A stretch of 64,000 nucleotides of DNA from Mesorhizobium denitrificans (GTDB taxonomy: Bacteria; Pseudomonadota; Alphaproteobacteria; Rhizobiales; Rhizobiaceae), in the NCBI RefSeq assembly GCF_003403035.1, contig NZ_QURN01000005.1:186001-250000 (forward strand), in the 5' to 3' direction. The notes under the pieces are model-generated. The model was not told the DNA's origin and did no database searches. It worked only from the letters and a program-made list of their open reading frames with translations. The position numbers and the translations under genes were made by a program. Positions 55,799 through 64,000 of this stretch are shown in pieces (within the stretch, counting starts at the first letter, position 1; each line of letters opens with the position of its first letter).

Positions 55799-56737
55799 TC
55801 AGAGAACCCAAGGCGCATAAACGGGCGCGTTTACGGCCACGAGGTCCACACGGCGGCCACGCTCACGGCGGCCCGCTTCCACAAATTCGAACGCCGTGCG
55901 ATCAGACAACAATCGCTGCAACGCCATCGCGTTAAGGCGATGTCCACCGCGATATGAACGGAAGCAACCAAGGAAGCGCGCACCAGCGAGTGCCAGATCA
56001 CCCATTGCGTCCAGCGTCTTGTGACGCACGAACTCGTTCGAATAGCGAAGACCTTCTGCATTGATGATCTTGCTATCGTCGCCAATAACGACCGAATTAT
56101 CCAGCGATGCGCCGAGCGCAAAGCCTGCTGCCCAAAGACGCTCTACGTCTTTCATAAAGCCGAACGTGCGCGCGCGAGCAATGTCCCGGCGGAACGTTTC
56201 AGCATCCATATCAGCAGCATAAGCCTGACGACCAATGGCAGGATTTTCGAAATCGATTTCGACCTCAAAACGAGTGCCGGTGTAAGGCCGGAACTCCGCC
56301 CATGAGGCGCCGTTTTCAATGCGAACCGGCTTCAAGACGCGGATATAGCGCCGCTTGACCGGCTGGGTTTCGAGCCCGACCTGATCGAATGCGTCCACGA
56401 AGGTTGCTGCGCTGCCATCAAGAATCGGAACTTCCTTGCCATCGAGCTCGACAATGAGATTGTCGATGCCAAGGCCGGAAAGCGCAGCCATGAGGTGTTC
56501 AACCGTCGCAGCATAGGCGCCGCCGCGATCACCAAGCGCGGTGCAAAGATCAGTCGCGCCAACCTCCGAGACAAGCGCACGCACTTCGCGCGTCGTGCCA
56601 TCGTTCTCAGCGAGATTGAAGATAACGCCCGTATCCGGATCCGCAGGGATGAAATGGATGCTAACGGGTTGACCGCTATGAACGCCCGTACCGGACAGCG
56701 AAACCCGCGCCTTCAGCGTTGTTTGCAAATCGTGCAA
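55799..56737 (-). CDS. lpxC: UDP-3-O-acyl-N-acetylglucosamine deacetylase
   Basis: 312 residues. The zinc ligands and active site are visible: TVEHLMAALSGLGIDNLIVELDG (first His), HKTLDAMGDLALAG (His and Asp) and RGGHRLNAMAL (catalytic His). It is the committed step of lipid A synthesis. The opening LQTTLKARVSLSGTGVHSGQPV is typical. The start is a TTG at 56737 with GGGG before it; there is no better ATG near. It lies between ftsZ and bamD. Confidence 0.96.
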   Translation of the reverse strand: MHDLQTTLKARVSLSGTGVHSGQPVSIHFIPADPDTGVIFNLAENDGTTREVRALVSEVGATDLCTALGDRGGAYAATVEHLMAALSGLGIDNLIVELDGKEVPILDGSAATFVDAFDQVGLETQPVKRRYIRVLKPVRIENGASWAEFRPYTGTRFEVEIDFENPAIGRQAYAADMDAETFRRDIARARTFGFMKDVERLWAAGFALGASLDNSVVIGDDSKIINAEGLRYSNEFVRHKTLDAMGDLALAGARFLGCFRSYRGGHRLNAMALQRLLSDRTAFEFVEAGRRERGRRVDLVAVNAPVYAPWVL

Positions 56738-56963
56738 TTCAATCCCCGTACTCTTACATGCGAGCGGCCAAGCTTTCGTCTCGTGACCACCTGCTCATCT
56801 GCACTTTTCGAGAAGCGTCCCCTCCCCGGAAAGCTCTCTGATTTCGCCGCGAAGATAATGGCGCAAGTGGCAGACGCCAAATCACGGATTCTTACCCACT
56901 GTTACTCAAAAATCTTTCGCCGAATCAGCGCAAGCTATTGAAAAACAGAATGTTTTATAAAAT

Positions 56964-56990
56964 GAAAACGGGCGCCGATGACGCCCGTGT
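56964..56990 (-). terminator. Terminator after ftsZ
   Basis: On the minus strand ACGGGCG-TCATCGG-CGCCCGT (56967-56987) is followed by TTTCATTTTA. It lies about 40 nt past the ftsZ stop and separates ftsZ from lpxC, which starts at 56737. Confidence 0.8.
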
Positions 56991-57029
56991 TTCGCGAAGG
57001 TTAGCACCCGTTAATATATGGGGCGGGAT

Positions 57030-58682
57030 TTAGTTCGCTTGCCGGCGAAGGAAAGCAGGAATCTCCAGCTGATCCTCCTCGTGAACCGCCTTGTTCTGCG
57101 GCGTCAGGCGACCATGATCATCAAGCTGGCCGCGACGCGGCGCATAAAGCTGCGCGTCATTGGTGTTCAGGCGGCGAGCTTCCGGAGCCATTTGGCGCAG
57201 CTTCGGCTCGCGAGGCTGTTCGGCAACGACCGGACGCGCCGGCTCTTCAACATGGCGGGTCAGTCCGCTGGTCAGGCGCTTGAGCAGACCCATCGGGCCG
57301 CTATCGTGCTGCTCGGCCGCTGGACGGCTCTTCGCTTCAACCTCAGCACGCACGACCGGAGGAAAATCCTCTACACGTGGCATACGTTGCTGCGGAGCCT
57401 GCTGCATTTCACGCATCGGCTGCGGCATTTCGCGAACCGGCTGAGGAGCGGGCTGCTGTGCGACCTGCGCTGGAGCTGCGGCTACTGGTTGCGGCTGCTG
57501 AAAGAGTTTGCTCTGGGGGCGAAAGTCATCAGCGGGCACCGCCTGGGCCCGCGGAGCTTCATAACCACCCTGTTCGGCTGCGCGCATCGCTTCTGCAACC
57601 GGATCTGACACAGCCGGCTTCTGGGCCGCAATTGGAGCCTCAGCCGCTGGACGCGGTGCAGGCTGCTGCTTGATCGGCTGACGGATAGCGATTGGCGTAG
57701 CTGCGATTTCCGCTGCCGTCTTATCGATTCCGGTGGCAACGACGGACACGCGAATAACGCCTTCCAGATCTTCGTCGAAGGTTGCGCCAAGAATAATGTT
57801 GGCTTCCTGGTCCACTTCCTCGCGGATGCGGGTTGCAGCTTCGTCAACTTCAAACAGCGTAAGATCACGACCACCGGTGATGGAGATCAGCAGGCCCTTC
57901 GCGCCGCGCATCGACGTTTCGTCAAGCAGCGGGTTGGATATAGCAGCTTCGGCAGCGGCCATCGCACGGCCTTCACCTGAAGCTTCGCCGGTGCCCATCA
58001 TCGCCTTTCCCATCTCGCGCATGACAGAGCGAACGTCAGCGAAATCGAGATTGATAAGACCTTCCTTGACCATCAGGTCGGTGATGCAGGCAACGCCCGA
58101 ATAAAGCACCTGATCGGCCATCGCGAACGCGTCGGCGAAGGTGGTCTTGTCATTGGCAAGACGGAACAGATTCTGGTTCGGAATGACGATGAGCGTATCG
58201 ACGCTCTTCTGCAGTTCCTCAATGCCGAGGTCTGCAGTTTTCATGCGGCGCATGCCTTCAAAATGGAAAGGCTTGGTGACGACGCCGACGGTGAGGATGC
58301 CGCGTTCGCGAGCAGCGCGCGCCACAACCGGAGCAGCGCCCGTGCCGGTGCCGCCGCCCATACCTGCGGTGACGAAGCACATATGCGTATTTGACAGATG
58401 ATCGTTGATTTCGTCGATGCACTCTTCGGCAGCAGCACGACCGACTTCAGGCTGAGAACCCGCCCCCAGGCCCTCAGTGACGTTGGCGCCCAGCTGGATG
58501 AGCCGGTCGGCCTTCGACATTGTCAGCGCTTGCGCATCAGTATTTGCAACCACGAATTCAACGCCGCGCAGACCGGCGGAAATCATGTTGTTGACTGCGT
58601 TTCCGCCACCACCGCCAACGCCGAACACAGTGATGCGTGGCTTAAGTTCTGTAATGTCCGGCTTTTGTAGATTGATCGTCAT
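57030..58682 (-). CDS. ftsZ: Cell division protein FtsZ
   Basis: 550 residues. The GTPase part runs to about 320 with [16 protein letters not shown] (tubulin signature) and the T7 loop [12 protein letters not shown] long Ala/Pro/Gln-rich linker (about 320-535) is typical of Hyphomicrobiales. The end [16 protein letters not shown] is the C-terminal peptide binding FtsA and other partners. The start at 58682 ([10 protein letters not shown]) has GAGGA before it; the extended frame to 58745 is unconserved. FtsZ polymerises as the division ring. It lies after ftsA with 64 nt between. Confidence 0.97.
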   Translation of the reverse strand: MTINLQKPDITELKPRITVFGVGGGGGNAVNNMISAGLRGVEFVVANTDAQALTMSKADRLIQLGANVTEGLGAGSQPEVGRAAAEECIDEINDHLSNTHMCFVTAGMGGGTGTGAAPVVARAARERGILTVGVVTKPFHFEGMRRMKTADLGIEELQKSVDTLIVIPNQNLFRLANDKTTFADAFAMADQVLYSGVACITDLMVKEGLINLDFADVRSVMREMGKAMMGTGEASGEGRAMAAAEAAISNPLLDETSMRGAKGLLISITGGRDLTLFEVDEAATRIREEVDQEANIILGATFDEDLEGVIRVSVVATGIDKTAAEIAATPIAIRQPIKQQPAPRPAAEAPIAAQKPAVSDPVAEAMRAAEQGGYEAPRAQAVPADDFRPQSKLFQQPQPVAAAPAQVAQQPAPQPVREMPQPMREMQQAPQQRMPRVEDFPPVVRAEVEAKSRPAAEQHDSGPMGLLKRLTSGLTRHVEEPARPVVAEQPREPKLRQMAPEARRLNTNDAQLYAPRRGQLDDHGRLTPQNKAVHEEDQLEIPAFLRRQAN

Positions 58683-58746
58683 TGTGTCTGTCCTCTGCCT
58701 TTTTGCCGCCTCGCCGCGCGGCGCTATGGGGCTATCCCCTGCCAAA

Positions 58747-60054
58747 CTAGAAGCTTTCTCGTATCCACTGACTCATCCGGTGGAACCGCCCCCCGGTACC
58801 GGTCAACTTGAAACGCATACTGCTGTTGATGCTCTCACTCTCGAACGTCGCCAGTTGCGGATAGATCAGCAGACCAACCGCAGTGGAGAATGCCGGGCCC
58901 TTAGCGGCTTCCGGCAAACCGGCCACGCCGAGCGGGCGACCGATTCGCACATTTCTTCCAAGGATGCGCCGCGCAGCCTCCGGCAGTCCTGCAAGCTGGC
59001 TCGCGCCGCCGGTAAGCACCACACGACGTCCCACAGTCGCGCCGTAGCCAGATTTGGCCAGCCTGTCGCGCAGCATTTCGAGCGTTTCGTCAACGCGAGC
59101 GCGCACAATGCGCGTGATGGCCGAACGCGGCACCTGCAATGGCGGCTCGTGATCGTCACCGCTCATGGGGCTGACGCTAACGATGTCATGGTCGTCACCG
59201 CCGCCCGGCAATGCGGAACTATGCATAACCTTCAAACGCTCTGCATCCTCAATGCGCACAGAGAGTCCGCGCGCCAAATCAAGCGTTACATGATTCCCGC
59301 CCAAAGGAACCGAGTCTGCGTAAACAAATTTTCCTTCCGAGAACACGGAAACGGTCGTTGTACCGCCGCCCATATCGATGCAGGCCGCACCCATTTCCAA
59401 TTCATCGTCGACTAACGCTGCCAAACCGCTGGCGTAAGGCGTCGCGACCATGCGCTCTACGCTGAGATGCGAGCGATTAATTGCTGCTTCCAGATTGCGC
59501 AGCGGCGCTGCATCGCCGGTCAGCACATGCATGTCCACGCCGAGCGTTTCGCCCACCATGCCACGGGGATCGCGCACACCGCGCTCCTGATCCAGCGAGA
59601 AGGCGACCGGCAGCGAATGCATGACCTGGCGCTCGGCTTTCATGGCCTGTTTTGCGCCGGCAGCCAGCACTTTATCGATGTCGTACTCATTCACTTCGCC
59701 ACCGCGCAGATTGATAGTGGCGGAGAAGGATTCGCTGCGCATACGGCCAGCGGAAACATTCACGATGAGCGAGTCGACCGTAAGTCCAGCCATTCGCTCA
59801 GCGGCATCAACACACTGGCGGATCGACTGCTCAGCGCGGTCAAGATCAATCACCACGCCGGACTTCACGCCCTGCGATTTCTGATGGCCGATGCCAATGA
59901 CATGCGCCTTGTGCGTGCGAGCGCGAAGAAGCTGGCTGTCACCACAAGGCTTGAGCCGCGCAACAACGCAGCACACCTTGCTTGAGCCGACGTCGAGCAC
60001 AGTAACGATGCCTGACCGCTGCACCCCATCCTTTTGGCCGGCGAGCCAGCTCAT
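58747..60054 (-). CDS. ftsA: Cell division protein FtsA
   Basis: 435 residues, an actin-fold protein: phosphate 1 motif [15 protein letters not shown], adenosine motif [14 protein letters not shown] and [13 protein letters not shown]. The C-terminal helix [12 protein letters not shown] is the amphipathic membrane anchor. It tethers FtsZ to the membrane and recruits later division proteins. Its ATG overlaps the ftsQ stop by 4 nt. The 64-nt gap to ftsZ holds the ftsZ ribosome site. Confidence 0.96.
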   Translation of the reverse strand: MSWLAGQKDGVQRSGIVTVLDVGSSKVCCVVARLKPCGDSQLLRARTHKAHVIGIGHQKSQGVKSGVVIDLDRAEQSIRQCVDAAERMAGLTVDSLIVNVSAGRMRSESFSATINLRGGEVNEYDIDKVLAAGAKQAMKAERQVMHSLPVAFSLDQERGVRDPRGMVGETLGVDMHVLTGDAAPLRNLEAAINRSHLSVERMVATPYASGLAALVDDELEMGAACIDMGGGTTTVSVFSEGKFVYADSVPLGGNHVTLDLARGLSVRIEDAERLKVMHSSALPGGGDDHDIVSVSPMSGDDHEPPLQVPRSAITRIVRARVDETLEMLRDRLAKSGYGATVGRRVVLTGGASQLAGLPEAARRILGRNVRIGRPLGVAGLPEAAKGPAFSTAVGLLIYPQLATFESESINSSMRFKLTGTGGRFHRMSQWIRESF

Positions 60055-60995
60055 GTTCTTGTCTCCGGCTTTTTCTTGCGGTTCGCGGCAGCCTGTTCTT
60101 TCAACTCTGTTTCGCGGCGGATCATTGCTTCATCAGTCAAAGCAAAGACGGCACGATCCGCGAGACGCAGGTCGATAGAAACGATGTCACGATCAAAGAT
60201 TTTTTGCTCACGGCTCATCTTGTCGAGCCTGTCCAGCGCTTCATCAACGCTGGTTTCCGGCAACATGACGTCCACACCATTATCGAGCTTCAAGTCCCAG
60301 CGGCGATCGGCAACACGAATATAAGCGCGCACGCGGGTCGCGATGTCGGGATGGTCCTGCATGCTGGAAACGAAGTTTGCGCCAACCTCCGGCGCGCCCA
60401 GACCAAGCAACAGCGGCAGCGGGCTGCGCGTACCATCATTGTATGAGGCGATGATGTTGCCGGAGCGCTCAATCACCGACAATTGGCCATCATGTTGCCA
60501 GATGGCGAATGGCTTGCGCTCGTCCAGTTTCACTTCGATTGTATCGGGATAAATCTTGCGGACCGAAGCATTCTCCACCCAAGGCAGCTTCGTAATGCGA
60601 TCCCGCGCGGCGGAAGCATCAAAGCCGATCAGTGAAGTCCAGCCGGTCAACTCGAGGCGGTCGAGAACATCGATCTCCGAGACTTCGCGATTGCCGGTGA
60701 CATTGATCTCATCGACAGCGAAACCGGTGCGAGCCGTAACCGCCTGCGCAACATCCGGCATGAACCCACCGAGATAGGTGCCGTAAATGCCAGTGGCAGC
60801 AAAAAGGAATGCCGTCATGGCGGCGTTGGTATAGCGCGGAGGCTGGATTTCGCCCCGACAATAGCGAGCTAGAAAACGCACTGGCTTGCGCAAAGGGCGA
60901 GGCAGAACGAAGCCCTGCTCGGCTTCCAGGCGCGAGCCGGGAACCGGCCGCCAAAGGCCGTTCAACATCCGATTCAATCGCCTCACCGAGAACAA
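60051..60995 (-). CDS. ftsQ: Cell division protein FtsQ
   Basis: 314 residues: cytoplasmic basic head, one membrane helix ([18 protein letters not shown]), POTRA domain ([33 protein letters not shown]) and the beta domain. FtsQ links early and late divisome parts through FtsB and FtsL. I start at the TTG at 60995, because GGAGG lies 7 nt before it; it overlaps the ddlB end by 13 nt. A TTG at 61016 and an ATG at 60968 are alternatives with poorer sites. Confidence 0.93.
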   Translation of the reverse strand: MFSVRRLNRMLNGLWRPVPGSRLEAEQGFVLPRPLRKPVRFLARYCRGEIQPPRYTNAAMTAFLFAATGIYGTYLGGFMPDVAQAVTARTGFAVDEINVTGNREVSEIDVLDRLELTGWTSLIGFDASAARDRITKLPWVENASVRKIYPDTIEVKLDERKPFAIWQHDGQLSVIERSGNIIASYNDGTRSPLPLLLGLGAPEVGANFVSSMQDHPDIATRVRAYIRVADRRWDLKLDNGVDVMLPETSVDEALDRLDKMSREQKIFDRDIVSIDLRLADRAVFALTDEAMIRRETELKEQAAANRKKKPETRT

Positions 60996-61909
60996 GACGC
61001 GTCCTCCACTAACCAACGCAATAACTCGCCAAACGAGTGCCCTGCGGCCGAAGCAATATCTGGTACGAGCGAGGTCGGCGTCATGCCCGGCTGGGTGTTA
61101 ACCTCCAGCCAGATCAGCTCGCCATTCTCCGAGAAACGATCATCATAGCGGAAGTCGGAACGCGAAACCCCGCGGCATCCGATTGCTTGGTGAGCCGCCA
61201 GCGCGAGTGTTTGAACTTTTTGGTAAATATTTAATGAAATTTTAGCCGGCACCTCATGCTTTGAGCCGCCAGGCACATATTTCGAGTCATAATCGTAAAA
61301 GCTATGACCTGTAGGGATGATTTCGCAGACACCAAGCGCAACATCGCCCATGACCGCGCAAGTCAACTCGCGGCCGTGCACATAGCGCTCCACCATGACC
61401 TGCTCGCCATAACGCCATTCTGGCGACGAGATGATTTGCGGCGCGTGGGACTGATCTTCCTTGACGATCACGACGCCAAAGCTTGATCCTTCATTGACGG
61501 GCTTGACCACATAAGGCGGCTTCATCGGATGCTTGGCGCCGATGGCGAACCTGTTCACGACTTTCGATTCAGCAACCGGAATTCCGGCAGCGCGAGTAAC
61601 AACCTTTGCGCGCTCTTTGTTCATAGCGAGCGCCGAGGCCAGCACGCCCGAATGGGTATACGGGATCTGCAGATATTCAAGGACGCCCTGTATAGTTCCA
61701 TCTTCTCCGAAAGGCCCATGCAGCGCATTGAAAGCAACGTCCGGCTTCAGATTAGACAGTACAGTCGCAATATTGCGATCCACATCGACCCGAGTGACAT
61801 GATATCCCTCACCTTCAAGGGCTCTCGCGCACGCTTCGCCGGATGACAAAGAAACAGGGCGTTCGGACGAGAACCCTCCCATAAGAACTGCCACATGCTT
61901 TAATGCCAT
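60983..61909 (-). CDS. ddlB: D-alanine--D-alanine ligase
   Basis: 308 residues, an ATP-grasp enzyme. The N-terminal block [74 protein letters not shown] and the C-terminal DFRYD...[17 protein letters not shown] are all typical. It makes the D-Ala-D-Ala dipeptide for peptidoglycan. The start has AGAGGGGA before it. Upstream is the 232-nt GANTC-rich region; downstream ftsQ overlaps. Confidence 0.96.
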   Translation of the reverse strand: MALKHVAVLMGGFSSERPVSLSSGEACARALEGEGYHVTRVDVDRNIATVLSNLKPDVAFNALHGPFGEDGTIQGVLEYLQIPYTHSGVLASALAMNKERAKVVTRAAGIPVAESKVVNRFAIGAKHPMKPPYVVKPVNEGSSFGVVIVKEDQSHAPQIISSPEWRYGEQVMVERYVHGRELTCAVMGDVALGVCEIIPTGHSFYDYDSKYVPGGSKHEVPAKISLNIYQKVQTLALAAHQAIGCRGVSRSDFRYDDRFSENGELIWLEVNTQPGMTPTSLVPDIASAAGHSFGELLRWLVEDASCSR

Positions 61910-62141
61910 ACCCGGTCTTCCCCTCTGATCGGGCTGCCTAGTCCTGCTTCACAAACCAGAGTCTGCCGACCCGCCCGCGACAGTTGGACGATGTTGCTAC
62001 GACTCAAATCAGGAAACGCTTGAACCCAAGGAATCATATACTTGATTCGCGCGCAACGCATTTGACTCGGATTGATTCATATTTTTTGAATCAAATGCCG
62101 ATCATCGCGAAATGATGCGCATTAGCAACGGTTTGGCGAAG
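61910..62141. promoter_or_regulatory. GANTC-rich region in front of ddlB-ftsQAZ
   Basis: Seven GANTC words occur at 61959, 62001, 62031, 62044, 62064, 62074 and 62088. Six lie in 92 bp, where about 0.4 is expected at random. Two pairs are palindromes: GAATCA...TGATTC (62031-62048) and TTGATTCA...TGAATCAA (62072-62094). GANTC is the CcrM methylation site of alphaproteobacteria. The position before the division operon suggests cell-cycle control. I cannot place -35 and -10 boxes with confidence. Confidence 0.75.
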
Positions 62142-63107
62142 CTAAAGAAGCTGCCCTAAAAACTCCTGGACCTCACGGCCCAGCTTGAACTCACCAACGC
62201 GCTTGATTTCCCATTGCAACCGAATGCCAGAGGTTTCCAGCACGCGGGCGCGCACTGTTTCGCCAAGATATTCGAGGTCGTAGCCGGTCGCGCTGCCGGT
62301 GTTGATCATGAAATTGCAATGCATGGGCGACATCTGCGCGCCGCCGATCATCAAGCCGCGACAACCGGCGCGGTCGATCTCTTTCCACGCCGAGGTACCC
62401 TCTGGATTCTTGAAGGTGGAGCCGCCCGTTTTCTCGCGAATCGGCTGCACTGTTTCGCGATGATGCTGCACGGCATCCATCGCTGCGCGGATGGTCGCGG
62501 CATCTTCGGGATAGCCCTCGAAAACAGCCGACACGAAAATGAAGTCGGCAGGAGCGGAAGAGTGGCGATAGGCATAACCCATATCCGCATTTGAAAGCGT
62601 ATGGACATTGCCTTGGCGATCTAGCGCGCGCACCTCGATGACCCGCTCGCGGGTTTCGACGCCATTTGCGCCGGCGTTCATGCGCAGTGCGCCGCCGATG
62701 GCGCCCGGAATGCCGTGGTAGAAATGAAAACCGCCAATGCCGGAGTCGAGCGCGAGCGCTGCGACCCGCTTGTCGGGACAGGCGGCCCCTGCCCTGATGC
62801 GCGTATCCGAAATGCGTTCGGCCTCACCAAAGCCTTTGGCGGAAAGCCGGATCACCACGCCACGTACGCCGCCTTCGCGAACAAGCAGGTTCGACCCGAC
62901 ACCCACAACCAGCAACGGCACATCAGCCGGAAGAAGTTTCAGAAAGGCAGCGAGATCGGCCTCGTCTGCCGGTTGAAAAAGAATATCTGCTTTACCGCCC
63001 GCGCGGAACCACGTGATCTTGTCCATCTCGGCATCCGGCGTGAGACGGCCCTGAATGGCTGATAGCTGATCGCCGAGGCGTGCGAGAAGATCCTGCCCGC
63101 GACTCAT
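62142..63107 (-). CDS. murB: UDP-N-acetylenolpyruvoylglucosamine reductase
   Basis: 321 residues, type IIa MurB with FAD motifs [21 protein letters not shown] and [18 protein letters not shown], catalytic Ser in [10 protein letters not shown] and the closing Glu. It reduces the enolpyruvyl group to lactyl in making UDP-MurNAc. The start at 63107 overlaps murC by 4 nt (ATGA); the frame's extension to 63149 lies in murC. Confidence 0.96.
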   Translation of the reverse strand: MSRGQDLLARLGDQLSAIQGRLTPDAEMDKITWFRAGGKADILFQPADEADLAAFLKLLPADVPLLVVGVGSNLLVREGGVRGVVIRLSAKGFGEAERISDTRIRAGAACPDKRVAALALDSGIGGFHFYHGIPGAIGGALRMNAGANGVETRERVIEVRALDRQGNVHTLSNADMGYAYRHSSAPADFIFVSAVFEGYPEDAATIRAAMDAVQHHRETVQPIREKTGGSTFKNPEGTSAWKEIDRAGCRGLMIGGAQMSPMHCNFMINTGSATGYDLEYLGETVRARVLETSGIRLQWEIKRVGEFKLGREVQEFLGQLL

Positions 63108-64000
63108 GCGGCCTCGCTTTCCAATTCCTTCGGAAGCGCATAGGCCCAATTCGTGATGTTGCCTGCGCCGAGGAAAACGACAAAATCGCCATCTTTCGCG
63201 AGCTTGCGCACCAGCGGCGCGATTTCTGTAGGACTTTCAATCAGGCGCGCGTCGCGATGTCCGCCGGAGCGAATGCGCGAAACGAGCGCTTGCGAGTTCA
63301 CGCCTTCAATCGGGTCTTCGCCAGCCGGATAAACGGGCGCGACCAGAACGGTGTCTGCGTCGTTGAAACAGGCGGAAAATTCATCAAAAAGGTCACGCAG
63401 GCGTGTGAAGCGATGCGGTTGGGCGATAGCAATGATGCGGCCTTTGGTGGCATCGCGTGCCGCGCTGAGCACCGCCTTGATCTCAACCGGATGGTGTCCA
63501 TAGTCGTCGAAGACGTGGACGCCATTCCAGTTGCCGGTCGGTGTAAAACGGCGCTTCACACCACCGAACGACGAAAGCCCGCGTTTGACGGCCTCATCAT
63601 CGAGCCCGAGCTCATGCGCAACGGCGATTGCCGCAGTGGCGTTTGAAACGTTGTGCCGTCCCGGCATGGGCAATGACAAATCCTTGATTGTCGTATGCTG
63701 GCCGCTCTTGCGATCACGGATCACAACGTCGAAGCGCGAGGTCGCGCCCTCCATGCGGTGATTGGTGAACCGCACATCGGCCTGCGCATTTTCGCCGTAG
63801 GTTATGACGCGGCGATCTTCGATGCGCGAGACAAGCGCCTGCACTTCCGGGTGGTCAGTGCACATGACGCCGAAGCCATAGAACGGAACGTTTTCGACAA
63901 ACTGGCGGAACGCCTCGCGCACCTTGTCGAAGGTGCCGTAATGATCGAGATGCTCGGGGTCGATATTGGTGACAACAGCGATGTCCGCGGGCAGCTTGAG
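63104..64000 (-). CDS. murC: UDP-N-acetylmuramate--L-alanine ligase, C-terminal part
   Basis: 299 codons including the stop are visible; the N-terminal Rossmann domain and the P-loop are beyond the window edge. The visible part begins [16 protein letters not shown], the conserved central-domain motif, and continues with the C-terminal domain ([50 protein letters not shown]). It adds L-Ala to UDP-MurNAc. The stop overlaps the murB start. Confidence 0.95.
   Translation of the reverse strand, partial: LKLPADIAVVTNIDPEHLDHYGTFDKVREAFRQFVENVPFYGFGVMCTDHPEVQALVSRIEDRRVITYGENAQADVRFTNHRMEGATSRFDVVIRDRKSGQHTTIKDLSLPMPGRHNVSNATAAIAVAHELGLDDEAVKRGLSSFGGVKRRFTPTGNWNGVHVFDDYGHHPVEIKAVLSAARDATKGRIIAIAQPHRFTRLRDLFDEFSACFNDADTVLVAPVYPAGEDPIEGVNSQALVSRIRSGGHRDARLIESPTEIAPLVRKLAKDGDFVVFLGAGNITNWAYALPKELESEAA

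Noticed and set aside
57018-57608. Plus-strand frame of 196 codons opposite ftsZ
   Set aside because: It lies antisense to the FtsZ linker and is a by-product of its biased codon use.

Overview
The window reads as a stretch of the main chromosome of an alphaproteobacterium of the order Hyphomicrobiales (Rhizobiales), close to the Brucella/Mesorhizobium/Phyllobacterium type. The signs are a circularly permuted two-piece tmRNA with the tag ANDNYAEARLAA, an alpha-type SspB, a BA14K-family protein, a long-tailed FtsZ in a murC-murB-ddlB-ftsQAZ-lpxC-bamD-recN-ligA block, rhizobial intergenic palindromes and GANTC (CcrM-type) sites. Coding density is high, GC is moderately high, and I found no tRNA, rRNA, CRISPR array, prophage or transposase.

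Layout. 1-2049: end of a MacA-like adaptor followed by an ABC efflux ATPase and permease. 2051-5069: NUDIX hydrolase, endonuclease/phosphatase-family protein, BA14K secreted protein, a 26-bp tandem repeat and a PilZ protein. 5262-9513: ilvC behind a TetR gene with a start-proximal operator, a divergent HxlR/QorB-like redox pair, and an SDR epimerase. 9517-16452: Kup, PdxJ, a RecD-like helicase, a large MscS channel and a LysE exporter. 16740-19326: ilvBN under an attenuator whose 17-residue leader peptide is rich in Leu, Ile and Val. 19452-24675: HerA-like ATPase, miaA, serB and a DegP/HtrA protease. 24789-29037: DUF2065, HflC, HflK, two small proteins, SspB, the tmRNA and DUF2853. 29133-34524: thyA, folA and a giant AsmA protein. 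34619-40325: FAD-dependent D-lactate-type dehydrogenase, a LOV histidine kinase with its response regulator, and UvrD.

40260-42388 looks like an acquired, AT-richer two-gene cassette (AAC(3)-type N-acetyltransferase and ceramidase-type amidase) placed tail-to-tail against uvrD. 42539-50757 is mixed metabolism: M20 amidohydrolase, iron-permease-family protein, hexapeptide acyltransferase, CreA, cytochrome b561, a 53-residue membrane protein with SCO1, PrmA, aminopeptidase P and AzlCD. 50848-64000 is the ligA-recN-bamD-lpxC-ftsZ-ftsA-ftsQ-ddlB-murB-murC block, all on the minus strand.

Together the genes cover branched-chain amino acid synthesis and export (ilvBN, ilvC, azlCD), envelope growth and division (murBC, ddlB, ftsQAZ, lpxC, bamD) and protein quality control (DegP, HflKC, SspB plus tmRNA). 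The most unusual signals are seven GANTC sites in 134 bp in front of ddlB-ftsQAZ, the ilvBN attenuator, the permuted tmRNA next to the gene for the adaptor expected to bind its tag, and the AAC(3)/ceramidase-like cassette.
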